In this document: positions 36,092 through 44,181 of the stretch, in pieces | Position numbering within the stretch: position 1 is the stretch's first letter | How the letters are laid out: each line of letters starts with the position of its first letter | Origin: JAIBAJ01 sp965284645 | GTDB taxonomy: Bacteria > Bacteroidota > Bacteroidia > JAIBAJ01 | Direction: 5' to 3' | Assembly (NCBI GenBank): GCA_965284645.1 | Contig: OZ260106.1 | Location: forward strand, 2,356,001-2,420,000 | Length of the DNA: 64,000 nt | Notes under the pieces: model-generated | Told to the model about the DNA's origin: nothing | What the model saw: the letters and a program-made list of their open reading frames with translations, nothing else | The model's database searches: none | Made by a program: the position numbers and the translations under genes

Positions 36092-36316
36092 CTATTCCAT
36101 TACCTTAATTATATTTACCGGACAACTTTCCACAACCTGTAAACTCAACTCTCTGGCAAATTCAGGAATTTCAAGAATATGGGTTGTCTTTTTCAATACA
36201 GAATGTAATAAGGTGGCTTTACCATCTTTTTTTGACAATCGCCAATATTCGGGCTGCATTTCAAAACAGATATTACAGCCAATGCATTTGGAGCGGTAAT
36301 GGACCAGTTTAGGCAT
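36092..36316 (-). CDS. Small [4Fe-4S] ferredoxin
   Basis: A 74-residue protein with a single cluster motif: CIGCNIC near residues 11-17 and the distant Cys in VVESCPVNII. It is an electron carrier or cluster donor. The start codon lies within the 3' end of the U32 peptidase-like gene (8-bp overlap), so the two are translated from one message. This pairing suggests that it supplies electrons or redox control to the U32 protein. Confidence 0.88.
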   Translation of the reverse strand: MPKLVHYRSKCIGCNICFEMQPEYWRLSKKDGKATLLHSVLKKTTHILEIPEFARELSLQVVESCPVNIIKVME

Positions 36317-37553
36317 TGTCAGTAACTACTTTATAAAGCTTATCATTTTTCTTAATGGCCTTATTAAATTTAAAGGTGATTCTATCGCCTTTTCCTGCAT
36401 TTTCTGATTCGTTGCCATTCACAAAAAGTGCATCCAAATGTATTTTGTCGTATCCCGTATCCCTGCCTATAACCATAATGGTATCTCCCTTTTTCAATTG
36501 CCCTGTTTCTATCTCAAATTCTGCAACTTCCAATTTGGGATAGTACTTGGTACCGCGAGCAATATAGATTTTCTTTTCAGTGGCCACAGAACCGGGATGT
36601 TTGTTGGTCCATTCGCCCAATTTTTTGCCCATAAAATAGCCTTCCCAAAAACCTCGGTTGTAAACACTGGATAATCTTTCCTGCCAAACCTGAATTTTTT
36701 CTGAAGTATAGGTATTGTCATGAACTGATTGAATCGCTTCCTGATAACATTGGGTGGTAGTGAAAACATAATCGGCAGATTTTCCACGGCCTTCTATTTT
36801 GAAAACATCCACACCGGCCTGCATCAATTGATCTACAAAATCAATCGTACACAAATCTTTAGGCGACATAATGTATTCATTGTCAATTTCCAACACATTA
36901 CCGGTTTCTTTATCGATTACCTCATAGGGCCGGCGGCAATTTTGTACACAGGCTCCGCGATTGGCCGAAGCATTTTTCTCGTGTAAACTCAGGTAACATT
37001 TTCCTGAAACAGCCATGCATAAAGCCCCATGCACAAAACACTCTATCTGAACCAATTCACCCGAAGGACCGCACAGCTTACGCCTTTTAATTTCTTGGGT
37101 GATTTTTGCAACTTGCGAAAGGGTGAGTTCCCTCGCCAAAACAATCACATCGGCAAATTGGGCAAAAAACGTCACAGCCTCAATGTTGGAAACGTTGGCC
37201 TGAGTGGAAATATGCAAGGGCATACCAAACCGTTTACATAACTCAAACACTGCAAAATCAGAGGCTATAATGGCGTCAATGCCTTTTTCTTTGCAGGATT
37301 TTACAATTTGTTGTGCCAAAACCAAATCATGGTCGTAGACAACGGTATTCAAAGTCAAATAAGATCGAACTCCATTTTTTTTACAAAGGGTAGCAATTTC
37401 CTCTATATCATCTAAAGTAATATTGGGAACTGATTTGGTTCGCATATTTAATTGCTCAACCCCAAAGTATATAGCATCTGCTCCGCCTTGAATAGCCGCA
37501 TGCAGGGCCTCGAATGAACCTACAGGTGCTAAAAGAATTGGTTTTTTAGACAT
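36309..37553 (-). CDS. Peptidase U32 family protein, TrhP (YegQ)-like
   Basis: A 414-residue member of the U32 family: KPILLAPVGSFEALHAAIQGGADAIYFG, LHISTQANVSNIEAVTFF and the Cys signature FVHGALCMAVSGKCYLS ... NRGACVQNCRRPYE, whose four cysteines bind an Fe-S cluster in studied relatives. U32 proteins such as TrhP act in hydroxylation of tRNA U34 and not as peptidases; TrhP identity is likely but not proven. Its -7 box TATCTTTG ends four bases before the ATG. A ferredoxin gene overlaps its 3' end. Confidence 0.88.
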   Translation of the reverse strand: MSKKPILLAPVGSFEALHAAIQGGADAIYFGVEQLNMRTKSVPNITLDDIEEIATLCKKNGVRSYLTLNTVVYDHDLVLAQQIVKSCKEKGIDAIIASDFAVFELCKRFGMPLHISTQANVSNIEAVTFFAQFADVIVLARELTLSQVAKITQEIKRRKLCGPSGELVQIECFVHGALCMAVSGKCYLSLHEKNASANRGACVQNCRRPYEVIDKETGNVLEIDNEYIMSPKDLCTIDFVDQLMQAGVDVFKIEGRGKSADYVFTTTQCYQEAIQSVHDNTYTSEKIQVWQERLSSVYNRGFWEGYFMGKKLGEWTNKHPGSVATEKKIYIARGTKYYPKLEVAEFEIETGQLKKGDTIMVIGRDTGYDKIHLDALFVNGNESENAGKGDRITFKFNKAIKKNDKLYKVVTDNA

Positions 37554-37557
37554 GGGG

Positions 37558-37565
37558 CAAAGATA
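37558..37565 (-). promoter_or_regulatory. -7 box TATCTTTG abutting the U32 gene
   Basis: An exact TAnnTTTG on the minus strand; only CCCC separates it from the ATG at 37553. It predicts a leaderless or nearly leaderless transcript. Confidence 0.55.
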
Positions 37566-37718
37566 GGCAATCGGCCATAAACCCTCTATCCTCTATACCT
37601 AAAATACCGCCCTTTGGTATTTTCTTTACACAACTTGGTTTTCAAAAAAAGGAAAGTTTTTGGGCAAAATGGCGACCATCTGCTCAATTTCTTGAAGAAA
37701 AGGTTTAGTATCATTTTT

Positions 37719-37858
37719 ATTAGGCGGGTACCTTCGCAATCCCAGCGGTGTTTTAAATAGGCTTTTGCAAGGCTCAGGTCCGGGCTTTCGCCGCTACTCC
37801 TCGGTCCACTGGCTATCGCTGCGTGGCCCTGTGGGGTATCTGGCTCTATCCCTACCCG
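37719..37858 (-). repeat. Structured GC-rich element, copy C (divergent)
   Basis: The most diverged of the six copies, yet the inner helix persists with different bases: GCC (37790-37792) with GGC (37842-37844) and TAC (37795-37797) with GTA (37836-37838). The apical hairpin CCAC/GTGG and the unpaired GGCGAAAGCC (minus strand) are also kept. The tail reads TTATTAGGCGGGTACC. It points toward the U32 gene on the same strand, but a closer promoter exists for that gene. Confidence 0.7.
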
Positions 37859-37937
37859 ACCGGAAAAAAAACAGTTGCTCTTTTATTAAACAGTGTAGAT
37901 TAAACCAGATTAGGCATAAGAACTGCTAAATCGGGTT

Positions 37938-37992
37938 AAACCCAACCAAATCAAGTAGTTCGGATGAATTAATTCTCCAATTGATTAATTTA
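37938..37992. repeat. Palindromic module 1, copy C
   Basis: AAACCCAACCAAATCAAGTA, then GTTCGGA, and CAATTGATTAATTTA match copy A at 8898 closely in the core (TCAAGTAGTTCGGAT is identical). It lies 80 bp from element C. Its orientation relative to the large element is opposite to that seen at copies A, D and E. Confidence 0.65.
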
Positions 37993-38170
37993 GGAATAAT
38001 GAACATTCATAACATAGTACTGAATTTGGCATCCCTTTAGCAAGGCTTTCCTTTCCTTAAAAGCACAAAATGAAATTCATAGCTGAATGAAAAAAACTGC
38101 TTGCAATAAAAGCGGTATCGTGGTCGAATTTGAATGAATGAATAGGCAAAAAAAACGAGCAAAATTGAAG

Positions 38171-38178
38171 TACCTTTG
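38171..38178 (+). promoter_or_regulatory. -7 box TACCTTTG before the ferritin-like gene
   Basis: An exact TAnnTTTG 27 bp before the TTG at 38206. An ATG directly after the box opens only a three-codon frame (ATG CCG TAT TAG). Confidence 0.5.
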
Positions 38179-38205
38179 ATGCCGTATTAGACTATTTTTC
38201 TTCCT

Positions 38206-38769
38206 TTGAATTTGCCTCATCCCCAATTGGTCGATCTTCTCCAGATGGCTTATTCTGCCGAGAAAGCGGCTGCCTTCGCCTACCAGGGCCATGCGGGTTC
38301 GGTAAAAGACAAGGCCGAAAAAGCTGCCATCCGACAAATAGAAATGGATGAGTGGGTGCACCGACAAGAAGTGCTCGCTATTATGCAGCATTATGGCATC
38401 CCCGTTTCGAAAACTTACGAAATACGCTTCCACATTATTGGAAAACTAATTTCCTTGTCCTGTTACCTCATTGGTTGGTTTATGCCTTATTACTTTGCTG
38501 GCCGTCTCGAAAGTGGAAATGTTTGTGAGTATTTTCGAATGATGCATTATTTCCATGAGTTAGGCATTACCGAACACAACCAAATCTTGTATGAAATGGG
38601 CATCAAAGAAAAGGAACATGAGATTTATTTTTTGAACAAAATCAAAAATAAAAGGCTACTTCCTTTTTTCGAAAAGTTATTTGCCTGGGGAAGCCGAAAT
38701 AGTTTGAATGACGTGGATTTAGAAAAGAAATACCCTGTGGAGGAGTCCCAGAAGTATTGTAAGAAATAA
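38206..38769 (+). CDS. Ferritin-like / COQ7-like di-iron protein
   Basis: A 187-residue four-helix protein. Carboxylate and His positions fit a ferritin-like di-iron centre: SAEKAAAFAYQGH, QIEMDEWVHRQE, ITEHNQILYEMG and KEKEHEIYF. A hydrophobic hairpin (HIIGKLISLSCYLIGWFMPYYFAG) recalls COQ7-type hydroxylases that bind membranes. The start is probably TTG at 38206, behind a promoter; the ATG at 38245 would begin at MAYSAEKAA and shorten helix 1. The substrate is unknown. Confidence 0.75.
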   Translation: MNLPHPQLVDLLQMAYSAEKAAAFAYQGHAGSVKDKAEKAAIRQIEMDEWVHRQEVLAIMQHYGIPVSKTYEIRFHIIGKLISLSCYLIGWFMPYYFAGRLESGNVCEYFRMMHYFHELGITEHNQILYEMGIKEKEHEIYFLNKIKNKRLLPFFEKLFAWGSRNSLNDVDLEKKYPVEESQKYCKK

Positions 38770-38812
38770 TACTATATCAATTAATTCCCCATCTTTGAAA
38801 CGAACTGATTCA

Positions 38813-39769
38813 ATGTCCCAACAACTTGCCTATTTTTCTATTCTTGTAAACGATTATGATGAAGCCCTCGCATTTTATGTTGGAAAGTTAGGGTTTGAAT
38901 TGGTTGAAGATACAAAACTGTCGCCTGAGAAACGTTGGGTGGTACTTATACCGCCCGGGGCTAAGGAAACCGGAATTTTATTGGCCAAGGCTAGCAATGA
39001 AGAGCAAAGAGCTACGGTTGGAAAGCAAGCTGGAGGTAGGGTTTGGCTATTTTTATTTACCTCTGACTTTTGGAATGATTTTGAGCTTTACCAAAGCCGT
39101 GGCGTTGAATTTGTTCGTCAGCCGGTGGTTGAAAAGCACGGAACGGTGGCTGTTTTCAAGGATTTATATGGTAACTTATGGGATTTTATTCAGCCAGTTC
39201 ATCGAATAGTTTTTACCATTTTATACAGACCAAATAAAATGGGTATAACAAAAACGTTTTTTGTTTTTGTATTAAGTTTCGGTTTGAGTAATTTCTTGTT
39301 TGCCCAATCCCATGCTGATTCTTTGATGCAATTAACCCAATCCTTGCCATTTCCTAAAAACTATGTCAACGACTATGAAGGCATTTTTTCGGAAAAGGAA
39401 GAACAGCATTTGGACAGTTTAATTGGTACTTTTAAAGTGCAGCAAGGATTTGAAATAGCAGTTCTAACCTTGGATTCCCACACGGTACCTTCCTCCTTTT
39501 TTGATGAATTAGTTCTTGCGGCTGCAAATAAATGGGGTGTTGGCGATAAAACCCTGAACAATGGCATAACCGTAGGTATTTCGAAAAGCTTACGAAAAAT
39601 TAGGATTGCCAATGGGGTTGGAGTCGAGCAGTGGATGAGCGATGCTGAAACCAAAAATTTTATTGACTTTGGATTTATCCCAAGTTTTAAGAATGGGAAT
39701 TTTTATGAAGGAACCTATAAAGGACTGTCTATAATCATGGAACATCTGGAACAGAAGGTCCGTAAATAA
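38813..39769 (+). CDS. Composite ORF: VOC (glyoxalase-like) domain joined to exported TPM domain
   Basis: One open frame encodes two unrelated parts. Residues 1-about 135 are a VOC domain (QLAYFSILVNDYDEALAFYV ... AVFKDLYGNLWDFIQP). From the ATG at 39239 (MGITKTFFVFVLSFGLSNFLFAQ) a typical signal peptide leads into a TPM domain (KNYVNDYEGIFSEKEEQHL, FEIAVLTLDSH, GITVGISKSLRKIRIANGVG). No stop separates them. A cytosolic enzyme before an internal signal peptide is topologically odd, so translation of two proteins, with an internal start at 39239, is more likely than one fused product. The TTG at 38795 overlaps a promoter-like CATCTTTG, so the ATG at 38813 is used. Confidence 0.75.
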   Translation: MSQQLAYFSILVNDYDEALAFYVGKLGFELVEDTKLSPEKRWVVLIPPGAKETGILLAKASNEEQRATVGKQAGGRVWLFLFTSDFWNDFELYQSRGVEFVRQPVVEKHGTVAVFKDLYGNLWDFIQPVHRIVFTILYRPNKMGITKTFFVFVLSFGLSNFLFAQSHADSLMQLTQSLPFPKNYVNDYEGIFSEKEEQHLDSLIGTFKVQQGFEIAVLTLDSHTVPSSFFDELVLAAANKWGVGDKTLNNGITVGISKSLRKIRIANGVGVEQWMSDAETKNFIDFGFIPSFKNGNFYEGTYKGLSIIMEHLEQKVRK

Positions 39770-39777
39770 TTGAAATC

Positions 39778-41553
39778 ATGCCTAAATTCATACTTTTTTG
39801 CTTTTGTATTTTTACCCTTTCTGGACTAGCTCAAAACAACCGCCCGATTGGCATCAATTTGGCCGGTGTTACAGATTGGTCTACTGAATTGGTATTTACC
39901 GATGCATTTCGTCAAAGCCGTTGGTGGATTTCGTCCAATGCCGATGGCTCAGGCCCTTGGGATACCCAAATAACCATTCCCCTCAATGCTCAAGGATATC
40001 CTTTGGAAATTCCGTATTCAGATGGGATTAATCCGCCACAAGTGGTTAGGGCCTTAATACTTTGGGATATTGGAGAGGCAGAACCGATTGGGCAATACCG
40101 ACTTAAAGTGGAAGGAAGTGGTGAGGTACGTTTGCAATTTGGTGCTTCGGGAACCTACTCTTGTCCGGTTGATACCTTGGTGAATGTTACTGGTCCTGTA
40201 AGTCTGCAAATTACCCAATCCAATGCCAACGACCCAATTCACAACATTGATTTTGTGTATCCGAACTATATAAACACTTACCAAAACCAAACCTTTACGA
40301 ATGAGTTGCTCGATTTCGTTTCAGATTTTGAAACCATTCGTTTTATGGACTGGTTGAATACCAATGGTTCGCAGGTAGAAGAATGGTCGGATCGCACCCC
40401 CGTGGATTATTATTCCCAAACAATGTCGTCGGGTGTAGCATGGGAATATGTGATTGAATTGGCCAACCTCACCCAAAAGAATATTTGGATCAATATTCCG
40501 CATAAAGCCAGCGATGCTTATATCGCAAATTTGGCTCAAATGCTGCACACCCAACTTCACCCCAATGCAAAAATCTATTTGGAGTATAGCAATGAGGTTT
40601 GGAATAGTGTTTTCTCCCAAAATTCGGATTGCGCCTCCATGGCTGCCGATTTGGGGTATTCAGGCCAAGCATGGGAAAGGGCTTGGAAATACACGGCCAA
40701 ACGTTCGGCCGATGTATTCCATGTTTTCGAAACCGAATTTGGAGGAGGCGACAGATTGGTTAAAGTGATTCCTACCCAAGCTGCCAATAGCTGGATAGCC
40801 GGACAATTGGTAGGGTTTATGAATGATTCGCTTTACAATCCATACCAGGTTCAAGCCGATGCCATCGCCATAGCACCCTATTTCGCAGGCAATGTAGCCA
40901 ATGATATCGCTGCCCAAAACGCTCAGGATACCATTACTGTTGAAACCATTTTGGGTTTGATGCAAGCCGAAATTCAAACAAGTGCCACATGGATGGCCGA
41001 TAACCAAGCTGTTGCCGATTTACATGGTCTGGATTTGATTTGTTATGAAGGTGGGCAACATTTGGTAGCAACTGGCAACTACCAAAACGATACTACCCTC
41101 ACAGCCAAATTGATTGCAGCAAATCACCATCCGGATTTACAAGCCATTTATTGCGAATACCTAGATACCTGGTACAATAATCATCCGAGCTTGTTCTGTC
41201 AGTTTTCTTCCCATGGAAACCCTTCCAAATACGGTTCTTGGGGTGTTAAAATTACTTACCAAGATACCCTAAACCCCAAGTATTTGGCATTACAGGAATG
41301 TGTGTTCAATGAAAACCTAGGTGTTTCTACTTCCGAAATTAAAGCAAAAAATCAGGTTTGGGCTTATCCCAATCCAAGTGCAGAAAGCCTTTCATTGCAA
41401 GGATTCAACAATCAACAAGCTGTGTCGGTTTATTCCTCCATTGGGCATTTTATGTTTACTGCCCAAGGTCCACATCTGCATGTACAGTCACTTTCACCCG
41501 GACTCTATTTTGTTCGTCAGGGACAGTTGTCTTTAAAATTTATTAAAAACTAA
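39778..41553 (+). CDS. T9SS-exported glycoside-hydrolase-like protein
   Basis: A 591-residue secreted protein with signal peptide ending SGLAQ, a large catalytic-like region and a C-terminal type A sorting domain (VWAYPNPSAESLSLQGFN ... LSPGLYFVRQ). The motif IYLEYSNEVWNSVF resembles the acid/base segment of clan A (beta/alpha)8 glycosidases, and similar proteins are annotated as cellulose-binding or arabinofuranosidase-like. The substrate is unknown. It begins 8 bp after the TPM stop. Confidence 0.8.
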   Translation: MPKFILFCFCIFTLSGLAQNNRPIGINLAGVTDWSTELVFTDAFRQSRWWISSNADGSGPWDTQITIPLNAQGYPLEIPYSDGINPPQVVRALILWDIGEAEPIGQYRLKVEGSGEVRLQFGASGTYSCPVDTLVNVTGPVSLQITQSNANDPIHNIDFVYPNYINTYQNQTFTNELLDFVSDFETIRFMDWLNTNGSQVEEWSDRTPVDYYSQTMSSGVAWEYVIELANLTQKNIWINIPHKASDAYIANLAQMLHTQLHPNAKIYLEYSNEVWNSVFSQNSDCASMAADLGYSGQAWERAWKYTAKRSADVFHVFETEFGGGDRLVKVIPTQAANSWIAGQLVGFMNDSLYNPYQVQADAIAIAPYFAGNVANDIAAQNAQDTITVETILGLMQAEIQTSATWMADNQAVADLHGLDLICYEGGQHLVATGNYQNDTTLTAKLIAANHHPDLQAIYCEYLDTWYNNHPSLFCQFSSHGNPSKYGSWGVKITYQDTLNPKYLALQECVFNENLGVSTSEIKAKNQVWAYPNPSAESLSLQGFNNQQAVSVYSSIGHFMFTAQGPHLHVQSLSPGLYFVRQGQLSLKFIKN

Positions 41554-41566
41554 TCGAATCGACTCA

Positions 41567-41995
41567 ATGAACGTATTCAAAACAAAAGTTTTTCCAGTAT
41601 TGGCTGCTACAATTTGGATCAGTATTTCTGAATTTCTGCGCAACCAAATCCTTTTTCCGAGCTATTGGGAAGCACATTTCCAAGCAATGGGACTCACCTT
41701 TCCAGCTAGTCCTGCCAACGGTGCTATTTGGGGACTTTGGTCCTTGGTTTTTGCTGGGGTTATGTTTGTAATTTCCCGAAAATTTACCTGGATTGAGACT
41801 GGATTTTTGGGCTGGGTTTTAGGTTTTGTACTGATGTGGTTGGTTATCGGGAATTTGGGTGTATTGCCTTTTGCCTTGCTTAAATTCGCCATTCCTTTGA
41901 GCTTAATCGAAGCCTTTCTGGCCAGTTATATACTTTGTTTGTGGAAACAAGAAGATCAGCAGCGGAAAGGGTTTAGTAGTTTAAGTCGGAAGTAA
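41567..41995 (+). CDS. Small four-helix membrane protein, unknown function
   Basis: A 142-residue protein with four predicted membrane helices (about residues 8-27, 50-68, 76-98 and 102-126). A basic C-terminus (KQEDQQRKGFSSLSRK) is probably cytosolic. It starts 13 bp after the T9SS protein gene. No family is recognised with certainty. Confidence 0.75.
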   Translation: MNVFKTKVFPVLAATIWISISEFLRNQILFPSYWEAHFQAMGLTFPASPANGAIWGLWSLVFAGVMFVISRKFTWIETGFLGWVLGFVLMWLVIGNLGVLPFALLKFAIPLSLIEAFLASYILCLWKQEDQQRKGFSSLSRK

Positions 41996-42026
41996 TTAAA
42001 ACCAACTGAGGAAAGCTTTTTTTATT

Positions 42027-42176
42027 ATTTGGCGGGCCCCTTCCGCCCAAAAAGCAGTGTGCTTGATTTTAAGTTTTTTCCAGGGGCGTAAGGGCCAGGC
42101 TTTCGGCGCAAGTCCTCGTCCGGTCTCCGTTTCACTCCGTCCGTCCTGTGGGCTAGCTGCCTCTATCCTTGCCCGA
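42027..42176 (-). repeat. Structured GC-rich element, copy D
   Basis: Minus-strand copy with conserved GGGCAAGGATAGAGGCAG, GCCCACAGG and GCGCCGAAAGCC. The long-range helix pairs CCCTTCCGCCC (42038-42048) with GGGCGTAAGGG (42084-42094), 10 of 11 positions. The tail ATTTGGCGGGCCCC matches that of copy B. It lies 31 bp after the end of a + strand gene, so it is not a leader for it. Confidence 0.78.
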
Positions 42177-42220
42177 GGTCTCCGTGCCTAGGTGTGTACG
42201 AATACTTGGCAGTTGTATTT

Positions 42221-42281
42221 CAACCCAACTTCATCAATAGGAGGATTTATTTCTCCGAACTGCTTGATTTAGTAGGGTTTA
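42221..42281. repeat. Palindromic module 1, copy D (reverse)
   Basis: Read on the minus strand it gives ATAAACCCTACTAAATCAAG, then CAGTTCGGA and AATCCTCCTATTGAT, closely matching copy A. It is 45 bp on the outer side of element D, in the same relative order as in copies A and E. Confidence 0.65.
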
Positions 42282-42439
42282 TGGCTACAGAAAAATTTCG
42301 TGAATTGAAGTTGGAAGCAAAATGGTCAAACAAAGTGATTTACCATTTCTTATTCCTTTATGCCTTTTTTTGAATACCGGGGTATGTCGTAGAAGCAATT
42401 ATACTGCATTACCTCAGTTAAACAGCATGCCAATTCTGC

Positions 42440-42447
42440 TACATTTG
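42440..42447 (+). promoter_or_regulatory. -7 box TACATTTG
   Basis: An exact TAnnTTTG 23 bp before the ATG at 42471 of the left-handed beta-helix gene. Confidence 0.5.
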
Positions 42448-42470
42448 GCTGGCCAAATTCGCCTTTTCCT

Positions 42471-43079
42471 ATGATTTATATGGAAGATTTTATTCAACAC
42501 TTTAGTTCTTCTTTTCTACCCGGAGGTTCGCTACAGCCTTGGGAAATTGTGGATAGCTTAGACGAGCTCTTGCAAAGGAAAATGGAAACCCTCGGGGACG
42601 ATTATATCCTTTCAGATGGCAAGGCTATCCATAAAACGGCCATCATTGAAGCGGGAGTTACTTTGAAAGGAAAAATGATACTGTCTGAAAATTGTTTTAT
42701 AGGAGCGAATGCTTACTTACGAGGGCCTTTATTTTTAGGAAAGTCTGTAACTATTGGACCGGGAAGTGAAATTAAACAATCCTTGTTGTTTGAAAAGGCC
42801 TGTGTGGCTCATTTCAATTATGTTGGCAACAGTTTGGTAGGGGAGCGGGTGAATTTTGAGGCTGGTGCCGTTTGTGCCAACCATTATAACGAAAGGCCCG
42901 ATAAAACCATTGTGGTGTTGTACCGAGGTGAGTACCATAAAATTAGTTCGCAAAAGTTTGGCTGCCTGGTAGGTGATGATTCCAAAATAGGAGCCAATGC
43001 TGTGCTTTCGCCAGGTACTATATTAGAAAGGCAGTCGATTGTAAAACGGCTTGAATTGGTTGAGCAGGTGAAAGTGTGA
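42471..43079 (+). CDS. Left-handed beta-helix (hexapeptide-repeat) protein
   Basis: A 202-residue protein with hexapeptide repeats: IHKTAIIEAGVTLKGKMILSENCFIGANAYLRGPLF and VTIGPGSEIKQSLLF, plus KIGANAVLSPGTILE near the end. It resembles the acetyltransferase half of GlmU-type enzymes but has no nucleotidyltransferase domain. Its N-terminal 60 residues are helical. It may be a sugar-nucleotide acetyltransferase; the substrate is not evident. An alternative start is the ATG at 42480 (MEDF). Confidence 0.8.
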   Translation: MIYMEDFIQHFSSSFLPGGSLQPWEIVDSLDELLQRKMETLGDDYILSDGKAIHKTAIIEAGVTLKGKMILSENCFIGANAYLRGPLFLGKSVTIGPGSEIKQSLLFEKACVAHFNYVGNSLVGERVNFEAGAVCANHYNERPDKTIVVLYRGEYHKISSQKFGCLVGDDSKIGANAVLSPGTILERQSIVKRLELVEQVKV

Positions 43080-43139
43080 AATCCATAAGTAAGATGAGGA
43101 TTTAGAAGAGTGTAATTGATTAAATAATTAAACAAAGGC

Positions 43140-43817
43140 ATGATGGAATTGAATTGGTATCAAATTTCAATTGGATATTTTGGATTTCCGCAGCCAGAAA
43201 ATAAATTTGGCTATCTTCATCAAACCTACAATTCCAAAAATGCCTGTCCCACTTGCAAAATAGGACTTGTTCAACAAGATGAATTCCGGTTTAAAACGGA
43301 ACCAAAGGCAAAGCACAGTCATTTTTTGGGATTGAATTGGGTGTTTGATGAGGTTTTTGTGCGGGAAAGCGTGAAAACTATTTTTGAAAATGAAAATATC
43401 CAAGGGCTTAATTTTTCGCGTCCCCTTCTTTACAAGTTGGACATTCCTGTACCGGATTTATTTCAGTGCCGGGTCATCAATACTGTTTCGAAGGGATTGG
43501 TAACCGAGCATTTAAAACAAGAGGTATGCGAATTGACAAAAGACGAAAAGCAATTGCAATTTTTGAAGGCTATACAAAGCAAGTTGGTTGAAGGTCCATT
43601 TTGCGGAAAGATGAAATACAACTTGCCCCAAGGTGATATACCATTGGTTATTCAAAAGGAATTTTTACCTACCCATTTAGATTTTGTAAGACTTGATTAT
43701 CCTTTTGGTAGCGGAGGAAATACCCAACGGCCCATTTTAGTTTCGGAAAGGGTTAAAGTATTGATTGAACAGGAAAAATGGAGAGGTGCATTTTTAAAGA
43801 AAGTATCCTTGGTATAA
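43140..43817 (+). CDS. Hypothetical protein with CxxC motif
   Basis: A 225-residue soluble protein of unknown family. A CPTC pair (about residues 36-39) may bind metal, and the C-terminus has LDFVRLDYPFGSGGNTQRPILVSERV. No signal peptide or membrane helix. It sits between structured elements D and E, in a run of genes with no recognisable function. Confidence 0.65.
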   Translation: MMELNWYQISIGYFGFPQPENKFGYLHQTYNSKNACPTCKIGLVQQDEFRFKTEPKAKHSHFLGLNWVFDEVFVRESVKTIFENENIQGLNFSRPLLYKLDIPVPDLFQCRVINTVSKGLVTEHLKQEVCELTKDEKQLQFLKAIQSKLVEGPFCGKMKYNLPQGDIPLVIQKEFLPTHLDFVRLDYPFGSGGNTQRPILVSERVKVLIEQEKWRGAFLKKVSLV

Positions 43818-43873
43818 ACTTGTGAATGGTTCTATTAACCCGACTTAAGGCTTAGAAATTATTAAGCGGAGTT

Positions 43874-43920
43874 TATCCAACACAGTCAAGCTGTTCGAAA
43901 AAAGGAATCGTTCTATTTAT
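43874..43920. repeat. Palindromic module 1, copy E (degenerate)
   Basis: TATCCAACACAGTCAAGCTG, then TTCGAAAAAAGGAATCG and TTCTATTTAT align with TAAACCCAACTAAATCAAGT, TTCGGATT and AATCCTCCTATTGAT of copy A. It precedes element E by about 37 bp, the same order as at copy A. Confidence 0.45.
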
Positions 43921-43956
43921 GGACTGCTTAAATAGTGGTAGAATGGTTGTGTTTCG

Positions 43957-44103
43957 GTCCGGGCAAGGATAGCAGTGGAAAGCCCACAACGGCCAGCGCG
44001 TAAGCGAATGGCGTGAGGACTTGGAACGAATAGCCTGACCATTCGCCTTATTCCAAGCTTCATTTTTTAGGTAAATGGTTTTGGCGAATGGGGCCCGCCA
44101 AAT
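43957..44103 (+). repeat. Structured GC-rich element, copy E
   Basis: The long-range helix is a perfect 9 bp, CCATTCGCC (44039-44047) with GGCGAATGG (44083-44091), using bases that differ from those in copies B and D. The tail can instead fold as TTTGGCG/CGCCAAA. The outer helix is GGTC/GACC (43957-43960 with 44037-44040). It points toward the + strand gene at 44182, whose start is 79 bp away. Confidence 0.75.
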
Positions 44104-44181
44104 GATTTTAAAAAAAATATATTCGAAGCTAAATTTTAGAATTTTGATTGATTTATGTATACTTGGTGCCTGTAATTTTAA

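Noticed and set aside
36438..36986. Several short + strand ORFs inside the U32 gene.
   Set aside because: They are antisense shadows of a well-conserved coding sequence, without their own promoters.
8898..43920. Integron cassette array with attC sites (module 1).
   Set aside because: The arms of some copies partly fit attC ends, but copies are few, not at every gene, not in constant orientation, and no integrase is seen. Kept only as a testable idea.
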